Below are positions 54,399-64,000 of a DNA stretch of 64,000 bases, in pieces. The notes beneath the pieces were generated by a model. It was not told the DNA's origin, did no database searches, and saw only the letters and a list, made by a program, of their open reading frames with translations. The translations under genes were made by a program, and so were the position numbers. Origin of the DNA: Magnolia sinica (Eukaryota > Streptophyta > Magnoliopsida > Magnoliales > Magnoliaceae); contig NC_080588.1 of NCBI RefSeq assembly GCF_029962835.1, positions 14,092,001 to 14,156,000 of the forward strand, in the 5' to 3' direction. Every line of letters starts with the position of its first letter. Position 1 is the first letter of the stretch.

Positions 54399-55800
54399 GG
54401 GGCAAGCATGAAATTCAGCGGGGCAAGCATGAAATTGAGTGGGGCAAACTGGAAATTGAGTGGGAAAAACATGAAATTCAGCGGGGCAAACTAGAAATTG
54501 AGTGGGGCAAACATGAAAATGAGCGGGGCAAACATGAAATTCAGCGGGGCAAGCATGAAATTGAGTGAGGAAAGCATGAAATTGAGCGGGGCAAACTAGA
54601 AATTGAGCGGGGCAAACATGACATTCAGCGGGGCAAGCATGAAATTGAGCAGGGCAAACTGAAAATTGAGCGGGGCAAATATAAAATTCAGTGGGGCAAG
54701 CATGAAATTGAGCGGGGCAAACTGGAAATTGAGCGAGGCAAACATGAAAATGACCGGGGAAAACATGAAATTGAGTAGGGCAAACATGAAATTCATCGGG
54801 GCAAACATGAAATTAAGCGGGGGGAAAATGATATTCAGCAGGGCAAACTACAAATTGAGCAGGGGAAACCTGAAATTGAGCAGGAAAACATGAAATTCGA
54901 TGCAGCAAACATGAAATTTAGCAGGGCTAACATGAAAATTGAGCGGGGCAAACATGAAATTGAGCAGGGCAAACTGAAAAATTCAGCGAAAAAATCAAAA
55001 ACATTAGTACGGCAAGCATGAAATTGAATGGTGCAAACTGAAAATTGAGCGGGACAAACTATAAATTCAACTATGCAAGCAAACATTAAATCGAGAGAGC
55101 ATAGCATGATATTGAGCTGGGAAAACGATAAATCAAGCCAGCATATCATGATATTGATGTGGGCAAACGATATTTCGAGCGAGCATATCGTGATATTGAG
55201 TTGGGCAAACATTTCTTCAAGCGAGCATAGCATGATATTGAGCGGGGCAAACATTAAATTGAGCAAGCATTGCATGGATATTGAATGGGCAAACTTTAAA
55301 TTGAGCGAGCATAGGATAATATTGAGCTAGGCAAACATTAAATTGAGCGATCCTTACATGAAATTTATTGAGACAAACATTAGATTAACCTTATCTACCA
55401 TGAAATTAAGCTGGCCAAACATTAAATTGAGTGATCCTACCATGAAATTTCTCGAGGCAAACATTAAATTAACCTTATCTACCATGAAATTAAGCTGGGC
55501 AAACATTAAATTGAGCGATCGTAGCATGATATTTATCAAGACAAATATTAAATTGACCTTATCTACCATGAAATTAAGCTGGGTAAACATTAAGTTGAGC
55601 GATCCTAGCATGAAATTAAGCAGGGTAACCATGGAATTCAGTGAGCCTAGCATGAGATCAAGTGAGCCCTAACATGGAATTGAGTGAGCTTCAAATTGAA
55701 TTGAGTGAGTTTGACATGGATTTGATTGATCAATGCATAAAATTGACTAAGCCTAACATATGAAATTGACTAAGCCTAACACATGGAATTGACCGAACTT
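54399..55800 (-). repeat. ~21-bp tandem array 6, decaying outward
   Basis: Canonical AGCGGGGCAAA units run from 54,399 to about 55,060. From 55,080 the diverged 'gagcgagcatagcatgatat' and 'accttatctaccatgaaatt' units follow, partly a direct copy of 49,760-50,110. A last part to about 55,800 has 'ttgactaagcctaacata' units. This is the largest array. Confidence 0.9.
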
Positions 55801-56084
55801 CGCATGCAATGCCATTGTACAAGTGTAGCATTTTTTTCAAGATCTGTCCCTCCGACTGCCGCAGTATCGGTCAAATGCAGGTTGAAGAGAGGTGCTTTAG
55901 AGTGAAAGAATATTTTGAACCTTTTCAAGGAGATGCAACCAACTCGTGCGATTTCACGTAATCTAGCCAAGATGAAAAATAGCAAATGTAGAATGATGAT
56001 ATCTAGATGATTCACAGAGATTTCAGTCAGGAAAATGAGAAGAAAACCCTTCGTACTTCAGTTCTTAGTTCCAAGAGAGTGTAG
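55801..56084. other. Unassigned subterminal region of the MULE right end
   Basis: About 280 bp between the array and the TIR, without a left-arm counterpart that I can see. It could be captured host DNA. No protein family is recognised in either strand. Confidence 0.35.
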
Positions 56085-56285
56085 GGCTGGAAGCACCTAT
56101 TTTTTCGTTAAGGGGAGTGAAAGCAACGCTGAAAGCAATGCAGTGAAAGGAGTATGTAAAAAGGAGGGTTATTTTCGTCCTGAAATTCAGTCTCCGCACG
56201 TGGAGGTTTAAGTTGCAAAATAAGGTTTGTCTTCTTTCATAAAAACAACTGGATAAAAGGTGGGGTCCACAGTCATAAATTTCTC
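56085..56285 (-). repeat. Right terminal inverted repeat of the MULE
   Basis: The reverse complement of the left TIR, ending in ...TAAATTTCTC at 56,285. The strongest match is 56,150-56,285. The following nine bases repeat the left target site exactly. Confidence 0.9.
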
Positions 56286-56775
56286 TCACAGAAAACAAGG
56301 AAATCCTTATCACAAGCCAACCACACCATAGGGATTGAATTTCCGCCATTAAAAACTTTTTGGGGGTAACAAAAGTTTCAGGTCAAGTTGTTGTGTTCAT
56401 TCCGATTTATGCAACCTTATAAATAGGTTGGATGGCAAATAAACATTGCAGCCCTAGGATGTTTTTAATGGTGGTCATTCAATGACCATTGTTTCTTGTG
56501 GTGCGGTCTACTTGAGATTTGGATCTACTTCATTTTTGGGCTCATGCCCTAAAACAAGTTAAAAATTTTGATGGTCGGCGTGGATATAAAATATATTTAT
56601 CAAACTAATGGACGATGTGGATATAAAATATATTTATCAAAGTGGTCCATCTGAGATTTGAATATCTCATTTTTGGGCTCATGACCTACAATGATATGGA
56701 AATTTGGATGGATGACGTGGATAAAACATATGCCATAGTGGCCCCATAGAGCTTTTCCAGCATCGAGCAAAGGAC
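56286..56775. repeat. Right half of the GGGCCCACC-type element split by the MULE
   Basis: Starts with the duplicated TCACAGAAA, then continues the family order: 'ccaaccacaccataggg', 'attaaaaactttttggggg', 'cttgtggtgcggtctacttg', 'gggctcatgccctaaaac'. A second fragment of the same family (56,595-56,770) follows and repeats 'tggatataaaatatatttat'. Confidence 0.75.
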
Positions 56776-58140
56776 TTATTACCGAATTAAGCATGAGTAC
56801 AGCTCTACATCACTTCCCTTTTAGCAAGTGACATGTCTCCGAATGAAGTGGGGCAAAAGATATCCTCGAGCGTGAATAAGATTTGTCATTATTAAGCACG
56901 TAGTGCCGACATGTGGCAACATCTTATTAGTCCATGCAAGTGTGCCAAGAATGGGTGTAAACAAGGTGGAGCATCATATAACTCCTCTTGTTGAGAGATG
57001 ACTCACAACGCATGATGATGCGGCAAACTGGCAAATATTGGGCCATTCATCTCTAGGGTCCCACCTACAACATGGTTTTGGATCGATAACCTTCAAAAAA
57101 ATATACTTTAGTTTAACAAAAATATTATTATCCTGTCAAATAAATAGGCCACACATACACAAATTTTTATTAGGTTTTTACTCTAAGTACACCCACTATT
57201 TTGTGGGAGTACCGCAATAGCATTGCTTTTCAATATCCCAGGAAGAAGATCGCTGCATTCAAGCCACAGCTACGACTTTGACTCGCCAAATCGAAGATAA
57301 GTACTGTCTTTTAAATTATTTCAGTTTGGGTTTTTATGAGATAGCTCGGAAATCTCAGCAGGTTTGTTTGTAATGACCTCGTAAAATCATAAAGTGGGTT
57401 TGATTGTGGTAGCCCGTGAAAATTGTAATAATTGTATAAGGTTGTTAAGGTGATCTTAGAAAATCTTGAAATAGTGAAAGCCAAAATTACGAGTGTTGTA
57501 ATTTTGGGAGTAGAGTAGGTTGCATTGAGGCACTGAACCACCATAACTCGTTTGTGCATTGTGGTGATTGGATATTATTATTTATGCTATTATTGTGATT
57601 TATTTATTCATTACAATAGTTTAATATTTTGATTTCAAAGACATTGTGAAATAAGGTTGTCCTACTTAAATATTTTAGGTGTAAGGTTGTCCTACAACTA
57701 TTTGATATCAAGAATTCAATACTTTACAAAATTGTATTAAATTGATTTATTATTCCTCATTGTATCGAAATATTTGGCATTATCCTATCACCCCCCTCTA
57801 GGACATATATCACTCATCATTTCAAATACTAATAAATCAACTATGCATCTATAGGAACGGATACAAGCAACAAATCAGGAATTTCTACTCTATTGGGCAT
57901 TTTATCGAACATGCAAGCCACGTTACAACCAACATAGCAATTCATGTGAGGTAAGGCATATTTAGTGCATAGGCATGTGAGTAATAGGAAGCATGAGCAA
58001 CAATTTTATAATTTCAACTTATTCTAACATCTAATTGAACGTTCGAGCTACATTATACATGATTAACAATTTATGGGAGGTGAAGAGTAATACGAGCATG
58101 GACTGTTTAACATGCAATCATCTATTCACTACACAAATCA
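56776..58140. other. Gene-free stretch
   Basis: AT-rich and without a recognised gene. The part from about 57,290 (ctcggaaatctcagcaggtt) onward may already belong to LTR-type sequence, but no boundary is visible. Confidence 0.4.
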
Positions 58141-59690
<1,550 letters not shown>

Positions 59691-60313
59691 TCTAATGTAA
59701 ATAAGTAAAGATATTCTAATTTCATACGCCTAAGTTTCATTAATTTCACGTTCATGTATGGTATGGTGCATATTGACTATGCTAGTCTGTCTTATAGTAG
59801 TCTACCTCCCTTAAAACCTTTTCACCCTAATAGTTTATTAGAATTTTTCAAAATATTTGGATTCATGACGACGGTTCCCCTCTATCTAGAGTAAAAATAT
59901 TTGTTTTCAGTGTTCAGCCAACACAGAGAGATGGTTGTAGTGGGTTTGAACCCGATACGTCGATCATCTACCTGACCAGGGGAGAAGCCTCGTTCTATCC
60001 CTTCATAGTCCTGGTGGATCTTGGACTTCTGCTCGGTCAAAGCAGTGAGTCCATTGGTAGTTGCCGTGGATTGAAAATTGGGTCAAGCCGCGAATGCTTT
60101 GCAGTTTTATGGTTCTGTAATTCTATAATCCAATTATTCTAGACATTTGGGGAATGTCAAAATTTATTAAGAAGTTCGAGTTTTACATTTATGAGGTTGT
60201 CTTTCGGGTCTTGGTTAAAGAGAGTTCTCATTTTAATTCATGTCCAATTTGTCTATTGTTTGTAACATCTTTGTCACTTTTAGTTAATTATATATATATA
60301 TATATATATATAT
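59691..60313. other. Gene-free stretch ending in a (TA)n run
   Basis: Possibly internal sequence of the reverse-oriented gypsy element, but no pol motif is recognisable. A 26-bp (TA)n run (60,288-60,313) leads into the MITE. Confidence 0.4.
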
Positions 60314-60859
60314 GGGAAAAGGTACTATGCGCTCGACCTCACGAGTCCGTCCCATGAGGTCGAGCTGTGTGGGCCCCACCTTGATGCGTTTCGAACATCT
60401 ACCCCATCAGTCAGATGCACCATTCCATCGTGGGCCTAGGTCTCAAAAATCAATTCAATCTGTGACTTATGTGGGCCACACCACATGCAGAAGTGGGGAG
60501 GGGCCGTGCACTATTAAAACATTCATAATCATTTTTTGGGCCCACCGAGATGTGGTTTGCATATCCAGTCCATCCATTATGTGTGTCCCACTTGGATGAG
60601 GGTTCATACCAAGTTTCAGCAGCATTCAAAACTCAGGTGGGCCCCACCAAGTGCTTTTATATGTTTTAACGGTGTCTTCATATGATTTTAGATGGTATGG
60701 CCCACCTGAGTTCCGTATACGGCTGATTTTTGGGATATCCCATAATTTAGAGGGGACCCATCAAATGCACGGTGTTGATGGTCGACACGCATCACAGTGG
60801 GGCCCACATAGCTCGACCTCAAGTTAGGCTTGCATGCGCTTGACCGTATAGTACCATTT

Positions 60860-60861
<2 letters not shown>
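60314..60861. mobile_element. MITE with GGGAAAAGGTACTA ends, copy 2
   Basis: Starts GGGAAAAGGTACTATGCG and ends TAGTACCATTTCC. It is closely similar to 10,182-10,710 over its whole length and has a longer left sub-terminal part (ctcgacctcacgagtccgtc). It is flanked on both sides by (TA)n (60,288-60,313 and 60,862-60,909). A 95-aa frame across it is spurious, because the same frame breaks in the other copy. Confidence 0.78.
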
Positions 60862-60913
<52 letters not shown>

Positions 60914-61219
60914 CATTTCATTTGAAGTTTCATGAAAATTAGAAAAATTCCAAAAGTACCGACTGTCCAAAACCAATGATTTTCTATATTATTACAAAAC
61001 GTCACTATTCCTTGTAACATTTTCTGTCCAAAATGCTTATTTTTTGAGCTCGTAAGCTTTTTATTAAAAAGAAGAGCATGTAAATCAAACCCATACATCA
61101 CAATGGCCCCTCAGAATCCCCGTCTGTTACTAGAGATGATATTACCAAATCTGCTCCCATCTTTCCTTCGGTGTTCCCGATGGATTTGGAGAAACCCCAT
61201 CCTCACCCAAGATGGTGCA

Positions 61220-62770
61220 ACCCTTACCGTGGGACCCACATTGATGTATGCATTATGTGTCTACGCTGTCCATTCATTTTTTTTTATTTTTTTTTTTTCC
61301 AGATCATTCTAGGGCATTATGCCAAAAATAAAGCAGATTCAATTATCAGGTGGACCATACCGTAAGAAACAGTGGTGATTGACTATTAATGAGCCACAAA
61401 AGTTTTTGGATCAAGCTAACAGGAAACATTAAGGTACACCCTAAGAACTTTTTAATGGTAGGGCGGTCAATCACCATCATTTCTTATGGTATAGTCCACC
61501 TGATCTGCTTCATTTTTAGAATAATTCCCTAAACTGATATGGGAAAATATATGGACGGCATGGATATATAATACATACATTAAGGTGGGCCCCATGGTAA
61601 ACCCATGGTAAGGGCGGCAATGTCTTCCGTGAGGCAAGGGTCTTAGCTAATCCGCTCTCATGGATTAGGTGCACTTTGGCCTCACCCAAACTAAACGAGT
61701 GTAGCCTTTACCATGGGGCTCACCTTGATGTATGTACTGTAGATGTACATGTCATCCGTTTTTTCAGCTCATTTTAGGGAATGATCCAAAAATAAAAGGT
61801 CTAATTCTCAGGTAGACCACACAAAAGAAAATAACGGTGAGTTACTATTAAAAACTCCTTGTGAGCCATGGAAGTTTACGATCCAGCTGATATTGGTTTT
61901 TCCCCCTTCATTATCAACGGGTTGGATGGAAAATAAACATTAGGGTGAGCATTACAGTGAGCCCTTGGAAGATTTTAATAGCAGTGTTGGGCGTCGTAGG
62001 GCCCACTTTGATGTATGTGTTGGCCATCCAACATGTCACATAGACCTAGATGAAGGGAAAAACAACAATTATCAGCTTGAACCAGAACTGTTATGGGCCT
62101 TAAGAAGTTTTTAAGGGTGGACGCTCAACGTCCACTGTTTCCTGGGGTGTGGTCCACCTAAGATATGGATTTGACTCATTTTCGAGCTCATGCCGTAAAA
62201 TAATCTGGAAAACTGGATGGACAGCGTGGATAAAACGCATATATCACGGTGGGGCAAGGCAATGTCAGTAGCACGTCTGTAGGCAAAAGAGGGAAACGGA
62301 TTGCGTCCTTCCCCCAGGATGGAAATCAATTCACGCAGGGCTGTGTGGGGCCCTCTGTGATTCGTGAGTTTTATCCATACCGTTCATCCATTTTTAAAGA
62401 TCATTTTATGATATGAGCCCAAAAAGGAGGCAGATCCGAGGCTTAAGTGGACTACACAAAAAGCCATGGTGATAATGACCCCACTGTCAAAACCTTGTTA
62501 TGGCTCACCCTGATGTTTATTTACTATCCAACCTCTTCATAAAGTCACGTAGACATGGATGAAGGGAAAAAACAAATGTCAGATTGATCCAAAACTTCAC
62601 TGGCCCCCAGGAAGTTTTAATGGTGGAAGTTCAATCCCCACCGTGTGGTCCACTTGAGCTTGTATCTGTTTCATTTTTGAGCTTTGTGGGCTTATACGGC
62701 AAACTGATATGTAAATATGGATGAACAGCATGGATAAACCCCATACATCACATCACGACGGGTCCATAGG
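61220..62770. repeat. Cluster of GGGCCCACC-type inverted-repeat elements
   Basis: At least three copies or parts: about 61,225-61,620 (complete, ends inverted), 61,700-62,260 (composite) and 62,340-62,770 (complete). Each starts with a 'gggnccacntgatgtatg'-like end and closes with its inverse. Between 60,910 and 61,220 I see nothing specific. Confidence 0.55.
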
Positions 62771-62849
62771 CCCTTGCCTGGACCGAAGGGAATCAGCTTC
62801 CACAAAAGCTGGTGATTAAAAGCTACCTCTTTAATAATGGGTATTTTTG

Positions 62850-62850
<1 letters not shown>

Positions 62851-62890
<40 letters not shown>
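62851..62890. repeat. (TG)n microsatellite
   Basis: A 40-bp TG run just left of a TCGAG-rich TIR element. Confidence 0.95.
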
Positions 62891-62892
<2 letters not shown>

Positions 62893-62934
62893 ACTTTATG
62901 GCTAATAGAATGTACTTAATTGATAATTATTGGT

Positions 62935-63560
62935 AGAGATGTACACTGAGTCGAGTTAGTTCGGTCAGCTTGCTCGACTCGACTCAAAAAAGCTTGATTT
63001 GCCTCGGCTCGAAATTGGATTCGGACCGAATCGAGTTGGTTTTTGGAGCTCGAAAAAATTTCGAGCTGAGTTTGAGCTTGCCCATGTTTGACTTGACTCG
63101 ACTCGGATCGAACCTCAACTCGAATCGGCTCAGTAACTCAATTATTTTGATATTGATGCTGTTTGATGAAATGACTCAAGGATTTGTTGTTTCAGGTTTG
63201 TACATTCTTCGTAGGATCGGATGGTGGCGAGGAAGGAATGTATACGAAATAAATTACAACAAAAGAGAACTTTACACTATAAGACTGCCCCTCATATCTT
63301 GATTTTGATGTTGCTTGTGGAATGTTCGATGAAATACCTGTAAAATGCTATTAATGTTTTGCATTATGTGAGAAATTAAATGTGCACTCTATTTGTTTAG
63401 GAAAATGTCGCATAGGCTCAAACTTAGCTTGAACTGGCCCGAGCTACTGACCGAACTGAGCCGAGCCGAGCCAAGTTCGAGCCGAGGTTAGCTACTGGCC
63501 GAGCCAAGCAGAGCTATGTCAAACTCGACGCAGTTTGACCTGTGTACAACTCTAAATATT
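62935..63560. mobile_element. TCGAG-rich TIR element, copy 4
   Basis: Begins 'tagagatgtacactgagtcg' and ends 'gacctgtgtacaactcta'. The arms and middle order are as in copies 1-3, including 'tttgatgaaatgactcaa'. It is non-coding, and a 110-aa frame across it is not shared with the other copies. Confidence 0.62.
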
Positions 63561-64000
63561 GGGGATTAATGACATACTTTAATGAGAAGATAATTTTAAA
63601 AGGTACCAGAATGCAAATATGGGATTAGTGAGGTAATATTTTGTAAAATTCTCATAAAAAACACCACTGATGCAGTGCCATGTGACGTTGCTACTATTTT
63701 GTGAGCCCCACCATAACAAATACCTTTTAATACTTGGTGCATTTAATGCAACCCAAGCTTACTATTTGGTGTGGTCCACTTTAGCGTTGGATTTGCCTCA
63801 TTTTTTGGGCTCTTACCTTAAAACGACATGAGAAAAGAGATGAACAATGTGGATAAACAGATACATCATAGTGAGCCACCCCACATATCTGCCATTTTTG
63901 GGTAGAGATGGGTGGGGTAAGATGTAATCCGCGTCCCGCGGACGCAAATTAGTTGGCATTACCAGGGTAGGGAGTTTTACTATAATTGCCCCATGGTGGA
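63561..64000. repeat. GGGCCCACC-type element fragment at the window end
   Basis: 63,690-63,890 contains 'gagccccaccataaca' and the inverse 'acatcatagtgagccacc', with the family's 'gtgtggtccactttagcg' part between. The window ends in unassigned sequence. Confidence 0.45.

Larger units (their letters stand above)
35520..56285. mobile_element. 20.8-kb Mutator-like element (MULE) with 9-bp target duplication
   Basis: The termini are inverted repeats beginning GAGAAATTTA on both sides. The element is flanked by an exact 9-bp direct repeat, TCACAGAAA (35,511-35,519 and 56,286-56,294), the hallmark of Mutator transposition. Contents in order: left TIR; a nested inverted-repeat element; repeat arrays 1 and 2; DUF1985/Ulp1-like gene (+); array 3; RDR fragments (-); ATCGAT satellite; plant-transposon-protein-like gene (+); MURA transposase (-); array 4; RDR fragment (+); arrays 5 and 6; right TIR. 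All three coding units are interrupted, so it is no longer autonomous. A ULP-like gene is known from Kaonashi MULEs and DUF1985 proteins from VANDAL MULEs of Arabidopsis. Confidence 0.93.

Noticed and set aside
60312-60599. A 95-aa frame with a counterpart at 10,202-10,447
   Set aside because: Both lie across the two copies of a MITE with inverted ends. The frames differ in length and end, and there is no protein similarity.

Overview
The window is nuclear DNA of a flowering plant. It holds genes with GT-AG introns, two recognisable plant nuclear genes, Ty1/copia and Ty3/gypsy LTR retrotransposons, a Mutator-like transposon and many AT-rich microsatellites. Dozens of copies of a GGGCCCACC-type inverted-repeat element (ending in stretches like 'gatgtatgtgtttcatccacgccgtccatcc') remind me of magnoliid or other early-diverging angiosperm genomes, but that placement is only an impression.

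Layout. (1) 1-13 kb: a LONGIFOLIA/TRM-family gene on the + strand in five coding exons (1138 aa). Its leader contains a degenerate tandem repeat, and its 3.7-kb fourth intron is full of small inverted-repeat elements. (2) 13-21 kb: gene-free DNA with small transposon remnants, microsatellites and a truncated LTR element. (3) 21.6-23 kb: an intact intronless TAF8 gene (TFIID subunit) on the - strand, with a (GA)n tract and three telo-boxes just upstream. (4) 24.6-31.4 kb: a decayed Ty1/copia element with both LTRs, inserted into an older small TIR element. (5) 31.4-35.5 kb: more inverted-repeat elements, no gene. (6) 35,520-56,285: a 20.8-kb Mutator-like element (MULE) with matching terminal inverted repeats and an exact 9-bp target-site duplication. 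(7) 56.3-64 kb: the other half of the interrupted host repeat, a remnant of a reverse-oriented gypsy LTR, a second copy of a MITE also found in the LONGIFOLIA intron, and more inverted-repeat elements.

The MULE is the most unusual part. It encodes a MURA-type transposase (- strand, one frame with 11 nonsense codons and no frameshift), a DUF1985 + Ulp1-protease-like gene (+ strand), and a gene resembling the 'putative plant transposon protein' family (+ strand). It carries captured fragments of a host RNA-dependent RNA polymerase (RDR, gamma-type DxDGD motif) in opposite orientations in its two arms. It also holds about 4.5 kb of ~21-bp tandem repeats (core TTTGCCCCGCT) in six blocks. These point one way in the left arm and the opposite way in the right arm. 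DUF1985 proteins of Arabidopsis VANDAL MULEs are anti-silencing factors that recognise short motifs repeated in their own element. The combination here therefore suggests an analogous self-recognition/anti-silencing system, now inactivated by what looks like methylation-driven C-to-T decay.
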